64,000 nt of DNA from CADEFX01 sp963806735 (GTDB lineage Bacteria; Pseudomonadota; Alphaproteobacteria; Rhizobiales; Hyphomicrobiaceae), in NCBI GenBank assembly GCA_963806735.1, contig CAWEBE010000062.1:186001-250000 (forward strand). Reading direction: 5' to 3'. Numbering within the stretch: position 1 is the first letter of the stretch; each line of letters begins with the position of its first letter. A model generated the notes under the pieces. That model was given only the letters and a program-made list of their open reading frames with translations. It was not told the DNA's origin and searched no databases. Below are positions 21,677 to 32,170 of the stretch, piece by piece. A program made the translations under genes and the position numbers.

Positions 21677-22894
21677 ATGCCGGACGGATCGATACCCGCG
21701 GTCAAGCCGATGCAGGGCATTCGTGTTTTGGACGTCTCGACGTTCCTGGCGGGCCCCTTCTGCACGACCCAGTTGGCTGAATTTGGTGCGGAGGTCATCA
21801 AGATCGAGCTGCCCGAGGTAGGCGATGCTCTCCGTAAGTTCGGGACCATGACGAGCTGCGGTGATTCACTCCCGTGGTTGTCGGAAAGCCGCAACAAGAA
21901 GTGCGTGACGTTGGATCTCAGAAAGCCGGAAGGCGCTGAGCTCCTGAAGCGGTTTGTCATGCAGGCCGACGTACTGGTTGAGAATTTTCAGCCTGGCACT
22001 TTGGAGAAGTGGGGTTTGGGCTGGGAAGAGCTCAAGAAATACAATCACAAGCTCATTATGGCTCGCATTTCCGGCTTTGGACAAACGGGTCCGTATAGCG
22101 CGCGTCCGGGGTTCGGACGCATCGGTAATGCGTTCGGCGGCCTGTCCTATCTGGCAGGCTTTCCGGATCGGCCCCCCGTGACGCCAGGCTCCGCGACGAT
22201 CCCTGACTACATGGCCGGCATCTACGGCGCGATGGGTGTGCTCTTGGCGCTTAGGGCCCGGGAGACTACTGGCCGCGGGCAGGTCATCGACATTGGTTTG
22301 TACGAGCCCATCTTTCGCATCCTGGATGAGCTTGCTGCCGCGTACCACTACAAGGGTTTCGTGCGCGAGCGCATGGGTCCGGGCACCGTCAATGTCGTTC
22401 CGCACAGCCATTATCCAACCAAGGACAAGCGCTGGATCGCCATCGCCTGCACCAGCGACAAAATCTTCGCGCGTCTGGCCGACGCCATGGGCCGCAGCGA
22501 TCTGGCCGGCGATGACAAGTGGGGCAAGCTTGCCAACCGCGAGAAGGATCGCGCCAAGGTGGATGCGTTCGTCGGCGATTGGACGCAGACCTACGACCGG
22601 GCCGAGCTGATGAAGGTATGCGATCGGTTCCAAGTGCCGTGTGGACCCGTCTACGCCATCGACGAGATCTTCACTGACCCGCACTACAAGGAGCGAGAGA
22701 ATATCAAGGTCATGAACGATCCGCGTGCGGGCGAGCTGGCCGTTCCCAACGTATGCCCTCGGCTCAGCGACACCCCCGGATCAGTCGAGTGGCTGGGCCC
22801 TGCATTGGGTGCGCACACGGAAGAAATCTACAAGGGCTTGCTCGGGCTTACGGATGCAGAGCTCGAGACATTGCGGGCCAACGGAGTAATTTGA
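21677..22894 (+). CDS. CaiB/BaiF class III CoA-transferase, 405 aa
   Basis: Transfers CoA between carboxylic acids through an aspartyl-CoA intermediate. The interlocked-dimer family motifs are present: GIRVLDVSTFLAGPFCTTQLA at the start, GADV-type EVIKIELPE, DVLVENFQPGTLEKWGLG, and the catalytic Asp177 in TIPDYMAGIYG. The length is normal. The ATG at 21677 follows GGGAG by 8 nt. It lies between the CitE-like lyase and the GntR regulator; the pair resembles lyase/CoA-transferase modules for dicarboxylic or hydroxy acids (malate, citramalate, itaconate), but the exact acid is not evident. Confidence 0.85.
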   Translation: MPDGSIPAVKPMQGIRVLDVSTFLAGPFCTTQLAEFGAEVIKIELPEVGDALRKFGTMTSCGDSLPWLSESRNKKCVTLDLRKPEGAELLKRFVMQADVLVENFQPGTLEKWGLGWEELKKYNHKLIMARISGFGQTGPYSARPGFGRIGNAFGGLSYLAGFPDRPPVTPGSATIPDYMAGIYGAMGVLLALRARETTGRGQVIDIGLYEPIFRILDELAAAYHYKGFVRERMGPGTVNVVPHSHYPTKDKRWIAIACTSDKIFARLADAMGRSDLAGDDKWGKLANREKDRAKVDAFVGDWTQTYDRAELMKVCDRFQVPCGPVYAIDEIFTDPHYKERENIKVMNDPRAGELAVPNVCPRLSDTPGSVEWLGPALGAHTEEIYKGLLGLTDAELETLRANGVI

Positions 22895-22952
22895 AAAGAA
22901 ATTCCGTCGTAGGTCCAATGGTGCCGGCAAGATACGCGCAGGCTCGTGTGCC

Positions 22953-23768
22953 ATGACTGATGAGAAAACAAAGGGCCTCGCGATCCTTGCCGCGAAGACA
23001 GCGCTCGGCGAGGCATGGACGCTCCCGCCGCAGCGCTCGCTCCCCGAGATTGTGGCTGAACGACTGGTGGAGGCTATCCGTTCCGGCACGCTCATGCCTG
23101 GCGAGCGCCTCGTTGAAACCGCCCTCGCTGACAAGCTGAAGGTGAGTCGCGGGCCGCTGCGCGAGGCGCTCAAGGCGCTTGAAGCCAACCATCTGGTCGA
23201 GAGTCGGCGCGGCCGTGGCACCTACGTGCGCGCGGTGACTCCCGAAGAAGTGGCCCAGATGATTGCCGTGCGGGCCCTGCTCGAGGGGCTGGCGGCGCAA
23301 CTCGTCGCTGTTCATGGCACGCCGGCCATGCTCGATCAGCTGAAGCGTTTGCATCGGCGCATCGAGATCGCCGCACATTCCGGCGAAACAGCCGAATGGC
23401 GGGATCTCGACTGGTCGTTTCACGAGCTTGTCTGCACCTATTCCGGCAACGCCTTTCTTCTCGCCTCCTGGCGGTCCATCTCGAACCTGGTCCGTATCTA
23501 TCTGCATCAGCATCCGGCGTACCTGACGAATCGAGAGGGAGTGCTCGGCAATCACGTTGCCTTCCTCGACGCGATCACCGCCAAGGATCCGGATCGCGCG
23601 GAGGCTGTGTTCCGCACTATCCTATTGAAGACTGGTTTTGGCAGTTTGGGCACGCAAGTGCCGGCGAGCCTCGAGGCATATGTAAGCCCAAATATTGCGG
23701 TCGGAATGCCCAAGCCGCGCTCGACTGGGCCGCGTAAAGGGGCTAGTCGGGCCCGCCGCAATATTTGA
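22953..23768 (+). CDS. GntR family regulator, FCD (FadR/VanR-type) subfamily, 271 aa
   Basis: Transcription factor sensing a carboxylate or CoA-related ligand. The N-terminal winged helix runs about 28-95 (LPEIVAERLVEAIRSG, then VSRGPLREALKALEANHLVE and RRGRGTYVR). The FCD all-helical ligand domain follows, with metal-type residues in DLDWSFHELVCTYSGN and GNHVAFLDAI. Placed between the CoA-transferase and the ABC importer genes on the same strand, it is the likely local regulator of both sides. The 148 bp after it could hold the importer promoter. Confidence 0.88.
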   Translation: MTDEKTKGLAILAAKTALGEAWTLPPQRSLPEIVAERLVEAIRSGTLMPGERLVETALADKLKVSRGPLREALKALEANHLVESRRGRGTYVRAVTPEEVAQMIAVRALLEGLAAQLVAVHGTPAMLDQLKRLHRRIEIAAHSGETAEWRDLDWSFHELVCTYSGNAFLLASWRSISNLVRIYLHQHPAYLTNREGVLGNHVAFLDAITAKDPDRAEAVFRTILLKTGFGSLGTQVPASLEAYVSPNIAVGMPKPRSTGPRKGASRARRNI

Positions 23769-23916
23769 GCGGCGGTGCGCCGAAAGAGGAAGTCGGCACC
23801 GTACCGGCAGATCGAGATCGCTTGCAAATCAAACGCAGAGAGGCAATCGTTGTCGAAGAAGGGGATGTGAATAGCGCCTATTCCGCCCCAAACAATGCAA
23901 AAGGGGAGAGTGGCGA

Positions 23917-25455
23917 ATGTTCAGGATGCCGCTAGGCTGTATTTCGCTGCTGGCTTTGACGGCCGCGGGGCTGTCGGGGCCCGCGTTCGCCGCCAAGAAG
24001 GACGATACGCTCGTCTGGGCAACGGATCGGGAAAATCCAATCGCCGATCCCTACTACATCAACACACGCGAGCTGGTTGTCGTCGGTCACTACGTCTGGG
24101 ACACGCTCATCTACAGCGATCCCGCGAGCGGCCAACTCAAACCCTTGCTTGCGACAAGCTGGAAATGGACCAACGAGACAACACTCGAGCTGGAATTGCG
24201 CAAGGACGCGAAATTCCACTCCGGCAAGCCCATGGACGCCGACGATGTCGTGTACACGCTCAATTTCATCGCCGACAAAGATCACGCGATCATGAACTAC
24301 GCCCTGATGGCGTGGATCAAGAACGCAGAAAAAATCGACAGCCATAGCGTGCGCGTCAATCTGAATAAGCCGTTCCCACCAGCGCTCGCTTATCTCGCCG
24401 GTCTCGGCTTCATCATGCAGAAGGGGCACTGGGACGACGCGCCCGCCAAGGCCGACGGCAAGAAGGACTTCGGAGCCGTCAAGCCCAACGGCACCGGCCC
24501 CTACAAAGTGACCGAGATCAGGCCGGGCGAATTCATCCACGCTGTCAAGAGCACCGACTACTTCAAGGACAGCTACAAAGGTGCACCAAGGATCGGCGCA
24601 ATCCGCTTCCGCACCATCAAGGACGCGCAGGTGCGCTCTGCCGAGCTGATGACGGGCGCCATTGATTGGGTCTGGGACGTGCCGAAGGATCAGGCAGAGC
24701 GGCTGGCCGCCAATCCGTCCCTCAAAGTGGAGAATGCCAAGACGCTGCGCATTTCCTACCTCGCTTTCGATGTAAACGGGGTGAGCGGGAACAAGGCCTT
24801 TACCGACAAGCGGGTTCGGCAGGCGATCGTGCACGCCATCAACCGCAAGTCCATCACCAAGAATCTGGTTGGGCCGGCGTCGGTTGTCATTCACGCGGCC
24901 TGCCATCCGGATCAGTTCGCCTGTCCGGCGGATGTACAGAAATATGACTACGATCCAGAGAAGGCCAAGAAGCTCTTGTCCGAGGCCGGTGTGGCACCAG
25001 GCTTGGAATTCGATCTCTACGCCTATCGTGAACGGGAATACACCGAGGCGGTGATTGGCGACTTGGCCAAGATCGGCTTGAAGCCGAAGCTGAATTACCT
25101 GCAGTTTACGGCATTTCAGCAGAACGTGCGCGGCGGCAAAACGCATATGAACCACGGCACGTGGGGCTCCAGCTCCATACCGGACACTTCAGCGAGCACC
25201 TCCTACTTCTTTACCGGCGGGCCGGATGATCAATCGCGCGACCCTGAGGTCATCAACGGAATAGCCGAGGCCGACGGCCAGATTGACCCGGAAAAGCGCA
25301 AGGCCCTTTGGGCCAAGGTGCATCGGCGCATCGCCTCGGAGGCGTACTGGGTTCCGATGTTCACCTACGCCAAGTACTACGCATTCACGAAGGATCTCGA
25401 CTTCACGCCCACATCGGACGAGATCCCGCAGTTTTTCGCGGCCAAATGGAAGTAG
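23917..25455 (+). CDS. ABC transporter substrate-binding protein, family 5 (peptide type), 512 aa
   Basis: Periplasmic binding protein of a dipeptide/oligopeptide/nickel-type importer (SBP_bac_5). A signal peptide ends after PAFA (residue 25), and mature DDTLVWATD follows. Typical segments are PLLATSWKWTNETTLELELRKDAKFHSGKP, NGTGPYKVTEIRPGE and DKRVRQAIVHAINR. A clear GGGGAGAG site precedes the ATG at 23917. It leads the operon of two permeases and two ATPases. The solute may be a peptide, an opine or another amide, in line with the M20 peptidase at the end of the operon. Confidence 0.9.
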   Translation: MFRMPLGCISLLALTAAGLSGPAFAAKKDDTLVWATDRENPIADPYYINTRELVVVGHYVWDTLIYSDPASGQLKPLLATSWKWTNETTLELELRKDAKFHSGKPMDADDVVYTLNFIADKDHAIMNYALMAWIKNAEKIDSHSVRVNLNKPFPPALAYLAGLGFIMQKGHWDDAPAKADGKKDFGAVKPNGTGPYKVTEIRPGEFIHAVKSTDYFKDSYKGAPRIGAIRFRTIKDAQVRSAELMTGAIDWVWDVPKDQAERLAANPSLKVENAKTLRISYLAFDVNGVSGNKAFTDKRVRQAIVHAINRKSITKNLVGPASVVIHAACHPDQFACPADVQKYDYDPEKAKKLLSEAGVAPGLEFDLYAYREREYTEAVIGDLAKIGLKPKLNYLQFTAFQQNVRGGKTHMNHGTWGSSSIPDTSASTSYFFTGGPDDQSRDPEVINGIAEADGQIDPEKRKALWAKVHRRIASEAYWVPMFTYAKYYAFTKDLDFTPTSDEIPQFFAAKWK

Positions 25456-25543
25456 GCGCCGCACGTACTATGCGCGCCGCGCTCGCTCTCGGACGCGCAT
25501 TTGTTCCGGCGCCACGGTGCGGAAGGTGACACGGGCGTAGACC

Positions 25544-26461
25544 ATGCTTGCGTATGCCCTCAAGCGGCTCGGCATTGCGTTGTTGGTGGCGCTTACCGTG
25601 TCACTGATCACGTTCTCGATGATTTATGTCTCCGGCGATCCGGCCATAGCCATCGCGGGTGAGAATGCTCGTGCCGAGGATGTTGAGAACATTCGCAAGT
25701 TCTATGGCTTCGATCGGCCGATTGCCGTCCAATACGCGGATTGGCTGTGGAACGCGGCGCGAGGCAACCTGGGGCGTTCCTACAACCTGCGCCAGCCCGT
25801 TGCCGACGTCATTCTCCAGAGATTGCCGGTCACGATGCTGCTCGGCGCTTGCGCCATCAGCTTCGCGCTACTCCTGTCGATACCGCTCGGCGTCCTGGCT
25901 GCCGTAAAACCCAATAGCATCTTTGATCGCACCGCCCTGACGCTCGCCGTCATCGGCCAGGCTATGCCGAGCTTCTGGTTCGCGCTGACACTGATCCTCT
26001 GGTTTGGCGTGACATGGCGGCTCTTGCCCATCACCGGCCAGGATAGCTGGGCCAACTACGTGATGCCGTCGATCGCACTCGGCTACTACGTGACGCCGGC
26101 CGTGATGCGGCTCACGCGCGCCGGCATGCTCGAGGTGCTGTCGTCGGACTACATCCGCACGGCGCGCGCCAAGGGTTTGCGGCCCATGCGCGTGCTCTTC
26201 AAGCACGCGTTGCGGAACGCGATTATCCCCGTGGTTGCGCTGGCTGCCGTGCAGTTCGGCTTCATGCTGGGCGGATCGATCGTGATCGAGACGATTTTCC
26301 AGATCAACGGCCTTGGCTACCTCGCTTGGGAGTCGATCCAGCGCAAAGACCTGCCGATGATGCAGGCGATCGTTCTGGTGCTGTCGATCATCTATGTGGT
26401 CCTGACGTTCCTGGCCGACATGCTGAACGCGTTTCTCGATCCACGCATCAGGGTGGCCTGA
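25544..26461 (+). CDS. ABC importer permease, DppB type, 305 aa
   Basis: Inner-membrane permease of the peptide/nickel importer. The N-terminal helix (LGIALLVALTVSLITFSMIYVSGDPA) and the binding-protein-dependent transport domain with the EAA loop (EVLSSDYIRTARAKGLRPMRVLFKHALRNAIIP) are clear. The length is standard. It lies 88 bp after the binding-protein gene and 1 bp before the second permease gene. Confidence 0.92.
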   Translation: MLAYALKRLGIALLVALTVSLITFSMIYVSGDPAIAIAGENARAEDVENIRKFYGFDRPIAVQYADWLWNAARGNLGRSYNLRQPVADVILQRLPVTMLLGACAISFALLLSIPLGVLAAVKPNSIFDRTALTLAVIGQAMPSFWFALTLILWFGVTWRLLPITGQDSWANYVMPSIALGYYVTPAVMRLTRAGMLEVLSSDYIRTARAKGLRPMRVLFKHALRNAIIPVVALAAVQFGFMLGGSIVIETIFQINGLGYLAWESIQRKDLPMMQAIVLVLSIIYVVLTFLADMLNAFLDPRIRVA

Positions 26462-26462
26462 C

Positions 26463-27383
26463 ATGGCCGAAACCGGAGTTCTGAGAGCCGGAATTCCTAC
26501 CGCTGCGGAAATCCTGGCGCCCTCGCCTGGCGCCATCATGCGGCGGCGCATTTTCGGCCACTTCGGCCTGATGCTCGGCGGTAGCGTGCTCCTGGTCATT
26601 GTTCTCATGGCCCTCTTGGCTGGCTACATCTCTCCCCACGATCCCTATGATCAGCAGCTTGCAAGAAAGCTGATACCGCCGATCTGGCAGAGCAGCCCCA
26701 AGGTTACATGGGCGCATCCGTTGGGTACCGACCATCTCGGCCGCGACTACGTTTCGCGCCTGTTCCACGGCGCGCAGGTCTCGCTCTTGATTGGCTTCGC
26801 GGCGATGTTGATCTCCGGCGTGATCGGGACGACCCTGGGCGTGGTTGCGGGCTACTTCGGCGGCCGTATCGACATGGTGGTGAACTTCATCACTACCACC
26901 AGGCTGTCGATGCCGGTGGTGCTGGTGGCGCTGGCCGTGGTGTCGCTTATCGGCTCGTCCCTTAATGTCGTAATTTGGGTGCTCGGCCTGCTGATCTGGG
27001 ACCGCTTTGCCGTCGTCATGCGTAGCGCCACGCAACAGGTGCGCACGCTGGAGTTTGTGACCGCGGCCGAGGCTGTCGGATGCTCGCCTTGGCGCATTCT
27101 TTTCACTGAGATTGCGCCGAACGTCATGAACCACCTGATTGTCATCGCCACGCTCGAGATGGCGCATGCGATCCTGCTCGAAGCCGCGCTGTCGTTCCTG
27201 GGCCTCGGCGTTCAACCGCCGACCCCATCCTGGGGCCTCATGATCTCGGAGGCGAAGGGACTCATGTTCTTCGATCCCTGGCTCATCAGCATTCCGGGGA
27301 TTGCCCTTTTCCTTCTCGTTCTCTCGATCAATCTGGTCGGCGATGGGCTGCGCGATGTCACCGCGCCTGAGAACCGGAGCTGA
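26463..27383 (+). CDS. ABC importer permease, DppC type, 306 aa
   Basis: Second permease of the importer. It has the DppC-specific N-terminal domain (FGLMLGGSVLLVIVLMALLAGYISPHDPYDQQ), the GTDHLGRDYVSRLFHGAQVSL motif, and the EAA loop in EFVTAAEAVGCSPWRILFTEIAPNVMNHL. The C-terminal helix LISIPGIALFLLVLSINLVGDGLRD is typical. Start and stop are close-packed with dppB (1 bp) and 51 bp before the first ATPase. Confidence 0.92.
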   Translation: MAETGVLRAGIPTAAEILAPSPGAIMRRRIFGHFGLMLGGSVLLVIVLMALLAGYISPHDPYDQQLARKLIPPIWQSSPKVTWAHPLGTDHLGRDYVSRLFHGAQVSLLIGFAAMLISGVIGTTLGVVAGYFGGRIDMVVNFITTTRLSMPVVLVALAVVSLIGSSLNVVIWVLGLLIWDRFAVVMRSATQQVRTLEFVTAAEAVGCSPWRILFTEIAPNVMNHLIVIATLEMAHAILLEAALSFLGLGVQPPTPSWGLMISEAKGLMFFDPWLISIPGIALFLLVLSINLVGDGLRDVTAPENRS

Positions 27384-27434
27384 TAGAGCCGTGCCCACCC
27401 ACGCGCATTCGCGATCTGTCCGAGGCGGTGGGTG

Positions 27435-28447
<1,013 letters not shown>

Positions 28448-28451
<4 letters not shown>

Positions 28452-29428
28452 ACGATGCGGACGTTCTTAGCGCCCTGGACGTCACACGCACCTTTCTGGT
28501 GAGCCAAGGTTTTATGCGCGAGAAGAAAGCGCTGCATGCCGTCAATGGTGTGAAACTGTCGATCCGCCAGGGTGAAGTGGTTGGCCTCGTCGGCGAGTCT
28601 GGCTGCGGCAAGACCACCCTGGCACGCATGCTGCTCGGCCTGCTGCCGCCGTCGTCGGGATCAATTCAGATCGCGGGGCAGCCGATTGGTGAACTTGCGC
28701 GGTATCAGGTGGCAAGGTTGGTGCAGCCGGTATTTCAGGACCCTTACTCCTCGCTCAATCCGCGCAAATCGGTCGGCTCGATAATTGCCCTGCCACTCGT
28801 CGTTCAGGGAGAGACCGAGCCTGCGACGCGGCGCCGGCGCGTCGAGGAAATGATGGAGCTGGTCGGGTTGTCCCGTCGGCTCTACGACAATTACCCGAGC
28901 CAGCTTTCGGGAGGTCAGCGGCAGCGCGTCGCCATCGCCCGTGCACTGGTCAATCGGCCGGCCATCGTCATTTGCGATGAACCTACCTCGGCATTGGACG
29001 TCTCGGTGCAATCCCAGATCCTCAATCTGCTTCAAGACCTGCGACGGGAGCTTGGCCTCACCTATCTGCTGATCAGCCACAATCTGGCGGTCGTCGAGCA
29101 TATGGCCGACCGCGTTGCAGTCATGTATCTCGGCAGGATTGTCGAGGAGGCCGAAACTGAAACGCTCTTTAGCGCTCCAAAGCATCCCTACACGGAAGCG
29201 CTGCTGAAATCCGTGCTGACGCCGGAGCCTGGTCTCGGCGTGCCTGACACGCATCTCGGCGCGGCCTACCCCAATCCTCTCGATATGCCGCTAGGATGCC
29301 GGTTTCACCCGCGATGCCCGCGTCGGTTCGAGCCTTGCGATCACGTGGCGCCGCGCCCAATAGCAGATGCCGGCGGATACGCCGAATGCCACCTTTACGA
29401 CCCAGACATGGCTCGGCGGGCGGCATGA
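28448..29428 (+). CDS. ABC importer ATPase, DppF type, 326 aa
   Basis: Second ATPase of the importer. Walker A is GESGCGKTTLARM, the Q-loop QPVFQDPYSSLNP, the signature LSGGQRQRVAIARAL, Walker B AIVICDEPTSALDV and the H-loop LISHNLAVV. The C-terminal domain again has a cysteine pattern (GCRFHPRCPRRFEPC). The ATG at 28448 overlaps the dppD stop as ATGA, so translation is coupled. The M20 peptidase gene follows after 31 bp. Confidence 0.92.
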
Positions 29429-29459
29429 GCCGGCACAACGCTGGAATAGGAGATCTGTC

Positions 29460-30887
29460 GTGAGTTCGAAGCAGACGGGCAGCCGTACCGGCGCGATCGG
29501 GCGTTCGGAGGCCTATTTCGATGCCGGCGAGTTCGAAGCTGAGCTGGCGCGTCGCGTCGCCATCAAGTCCGAAAGTCAGAAGCTGCCCGAAAGCCTTGCT
29601 GAGTGCCATCGCTACCTGGACGTCGAGATGACGCCGGCGTTCGAAGCCATGGGGTTCGATGTCCGCAAGTACGACAATCCGTTCCAGGGCCAAGGTCCGG
29701 TTCTGCTTGCGACGAGGATTGAGGATCCAGCGCTACCCACGGTTCTGGGCTACGGGCACGGCGATGTGGTGCGTGGGCTCGAGGATCAATGGACTAAGGG
29801 CGAGGGTCCATGGACGACCGCCCGTGATGGGGAGCGCCTATACGGTCGCGGCACGGCCGACAACAAGGGCCAGCACACCATCAACATGGCAGCACTACGC
29901 GCCGTTCTCGCCGAACGCGGCGGCAGGCTCGGCTTCAACACCAAGTTCATGATCGAGATGGGAGAGGAGGCAGGCTCGAAAGGTCTCAAGGAGTTGGTTC
30001 GCGCGCACAAGCAGGATTTTGCAGCCGACGTTTTCATTGCCTCGGACGGCCCGCGCGTAAAGCAGGAGCGGCCGACGCTGGCACTGGGCTGCCGCGGTGC
30101 GGTGAACTTCGACCTCGTGGTCGATCTGCGCGAGGGCGGACACCACTCCGGCAATTGGGGTGGGCTGATCGCCAATCCCGGCTTTGTCTTGGCCCATGCG
30201 CTGGCCTCGATCGTGGGACCGAAGGGCGAGCTATTGGTCGATGAGCTCAAGGCGCCTCCCATGTCCCGCGCGGTGCGTGAAGCGTTGGCCGACGTCGAGA
30301 TCGACGGCGGGGACAAGGGGCCTCAAGTCGATGAATGGTGGGGCGAGCTCGACTTGAAGCCAGCCGAGCGCGTGTATGGTGCCAATACGTTCAATATTCT
30401 CGCTTTTGCAACCGGAACCCCCGGCAGGCCGGTCAACGCCATTCCGCCCAAGGCGGTCGCCAACTGCCAGCTTCGCTTCATTGCCGGAACGAACGTCGAC
30501 AACATCGTCCCTGCGCTCGAGCGGCATCTACGGGCCAAGGGCCACACACTCGTCAAGGTGACCCCGCCGCCGAAGGTGAACGACGGCACGTTCTCCGCCT
30601 CGCGCACGGAGCCCGATCATCCTTGGGCCGTTTTCGTGCGGGGCTCAATGCAGCGCTCGTCGAACGTGAAACCGGCAATCGTGCCGTCGATGGGCGGCTC
30701 GATCTGCAACGACATTTTCACCGACGATCTCGGTCTGCCGACCATATGGATCCCACACTCCTACGCGTCCTGTTCGCAGCATTGGCCGGACGAGCACATC
30801 CTCATGCCGCTGACGCGCAATGCGCTGCAGCTCATGACCGGCCTCTACTGGGACATCGGCGAGGGCGGTGCACCACGAAAAGTGTGA
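29460..30887 (+). CDS. M20 family dipeptidase/deacylase, 475 aa
   Basis: Zn-dependent amidohydrolase at the end of the importer operon, so it probably cleaves the imported compound. Motifs: VLGYGHGDVV (where most M20 members have H-x-D), LYGRGTADNKGQHTIN (bridging Asp), FMIEMGEEAGSKGL (catalytic and metal Glu), and FIASDGPRV. The dimerisation domain spans about residues 215-335, and the last metal His lies in the PHSYASCSQHWPDEH region. The GTG at 29460 is preceded by AGGAGAT; the frame extends upstream to 29367 inside dppF. It is longer than DapE and closer to the M20 dipeptidase/carnosinase-like branch. Confidence 0.87.
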   Translation: MSSKQTGSRTGAIGRSEAYFDAGEFEAELARRVAIKSESQKLPESLAECHRYLDVEMTPAFEAMGFDVRKYDNPFQGQGPVLLATRIEDPALPTVLGYGHGDVVRGLEDQWTKGEGPWTTARDGERLYGRGTADNKGQHTINMAALRAVLAERGGRLGFNTKFMIEMGEEAGSKGLKELVRAHKQDFAADVFIASDGPRVKQERPTLALGCRGAVNFDLVVDLREGGHHSGNWGGLIANPGFVLAHALASIVGPKGELLVDELKAPPMSRAVREALADVEIDGGDKGPQVDEWWGELDLKPAERVYGANTFNILAFATGTPGRPVNAIPPKAVANCQLRFIAGTNVDNIVPALERHLRAKGHTLVKVTPPPKVNDGTFSASRTEPDHPWAVFVRGSMQRSSNVKPAIVPSMGGSICNDIFTDDLGLPTIWIPHSYASCSQHWPDEHILMPLTRNALQLMTGLYWDIGEGGAPRKV

Positions 30888-30902
30888 GGGGGCGGAAGAG
30901 TT

Positions 30903-31493
30903 TCAGGCCGCGCCAAATGTCTCGCGAAATTCCGCTTCGAGACGCGCTTGCTCTGCGGCTCTGGCTATCTCGTAGTCGTCTCCATCCCACGCCCGATGCT
31001 CGCCTCGTGCGTAATGCTGTGCGTTGCGGTGGTAGAGCCAGGCGTTGAGACGGTTTGCAACCCAATTGTTGGCGGTGCGCACGACCTTGGCCGGAGTGCC
31101 CATGACGATCGAGTTTGGCGGAACGATAGTTCCCTCCCGCACCAGGGCATTGCCGGCGACGATCGAATTTTCGCCGATCACCGCGCCATCCATGACGATG
31201 GCACCGATGCCGATGAGACAATTGCTCTCGATCGTGCAGCCGTGCAGCACAGCGCGATGTGCAATGGAGCAATAGTCGCCGATGACGGTCGGCGCGTCGT
31301 AGCCGATATGGACCATGACATGGTCCTGCAGATTGCTGAACCGGCCGACTTCAACGTGTTTGCTTTCAGCCCGAATGACGACGTAGGGCCACAGGCTTGC
31401 GCCATCCCCGATCGAAACCTTGCCCCATACGCGAGCCGTCGGATCGATCCAGGCCGCATGCGGAAAACGTAGCGTCGCGTCAGCGGGCGCCAT
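30903..31493 (-). CDS. gamma-carbonic anhydrase family protein, 196 aa
   Basis: Left-handed beta-helix trimer of the gamma-CA (CaiE/PaaY/YrdA) group. Hexapeptide repeats run from about residue 15 to 135 (VWGKVSIGDGASLWPYVVIR, IGDYCSIAHRAVLHG). The three zinc histidines correspond to DHVMVHIG and SIAHRAVLHG. Charged helices form the C-terminus. The catalytic status of such homologues varies. Its ATG overlaps the stop of the redoxin gene (TGATG), so the two are translationally coupled. It ends 15 bp from the convergent M20 gene. Confidence 0.85.
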   Translation of the reverse strand: MAPADATLRFPHAAWIDPTARVWGKVSIGDGASLWPYVVIRAESKHVEVGRFSNLQDHVMVHIGYDAPTVIGDYCSIAHRAVLHGCTIESNCLIGIGAIVMDGAVIGENSIVAGNALVREGTIVPPNSIVMGTPAKVVRTANNWVANRLNAWLYHRNAQHYARGEHRAWDGDDYEIARAAEQARLEAEFRETFGAA

Positions 31494-32137
31494 CAGCGAG
31501 CGTTGCCGGGAGTGTGATGGTGGTGATGGTCGTGCCCATCGTGGCTATGATCATGCCAGCAGCCGCAGTCTTCACCGTGCTCATGGTCGTGCTGATGGCC
31601 GTGCTCTGGGTTGGCCAGGACACGGGCGAGCTTCTTCTCGATGCCTGCGGCCTGCTCTCGCGGGGCTCCCTTGTCCTCGATCGCCATGGCCATGATCTCC
31701 GCAGCGAGCATGATATCGTTGGGCTTGCCGAAGTAGTGACGGCGTAGACGCCCCTCGCGGTCAAAAAGCAGCAGTGTCGGAGTACCCTGCATCTCGTAGG
31801 CGGCCATGGTCTTCGGTATTCCCTCCCCGTCCGCCGTGTCGACGCCAACCGGAAATGGCCAGCGGTATTCGTGCAGGAAGGCCTCCAGCGCATCCACCGT
31901 CATCGCCTTGTGGTGCTCGAAAACCGTGTGCAGACCGACGATGGCCACTTCCTCGGGACTGAAGTGCTGGCGCAGGCGCCTGACTTGCGGCAGCCCGTGC
32001 TCGACACAGTCCGGACAGAGCATTTGGAAGGCAGTCAGCACCACCACCTTGCCCTTCAAGCCGGCAAGCGTGAGCGGGTCCGTGGTGTTGAACCAGCGCG
32101 AAACTGCCAACTCTGGCGGGGCTTCCGGGTCAAACAT
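31493..32137 (-). CDS. thioredoxin-like redoxin with histidine-rich C-terminal tail, 214 aa
   Basis: AhpC/TSA-TlpA type thioredoxin-fold protein. Strand-helix start VVVLTAFQMLCPDCVEHG gives the active-site pair Cys41/Cys44; the cis-Pro segment is MQGTPTLLLFD. No signal peptide is seen, so it should act in the cytosol. The last 37 residues are unusual: 14 histidines plus Cys-Gly-Cys in an Asp/Glu/Gly background, ending in five consecutive histidines. Such tails bind Ni, Zn, Co or Cu in metallochaperones. The coupled gamma-CA gene downstream encodes a metalloenzyme, so a role in metal storage or delivery is possible but unproven. Confidence 0.8.
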   Translation of the reverse strand: MFDPEAPPELAVSRWFNTTDPLTLAGLKGKVVVLTAFQMLCPDCVEHGLPQVRRLRQHFSPEEVAIVGLHTVFEHHKAMTVDALEAFLHEYRWPFPVGVDTADGEGIPKTMAAYEMQGTPTLLLFDREGRLRRHYFGKPNDIMLAAEIMAMAIEDKGAPREQAAGIEKKLARVLANPEHGHQHDHEHGEDCGCWHDHSHDGHDHHHHHTPGNAR

Positions 32138-32170
32138 GATGTGCTCAGTCTCCCGTGTGGATGACGCTCA

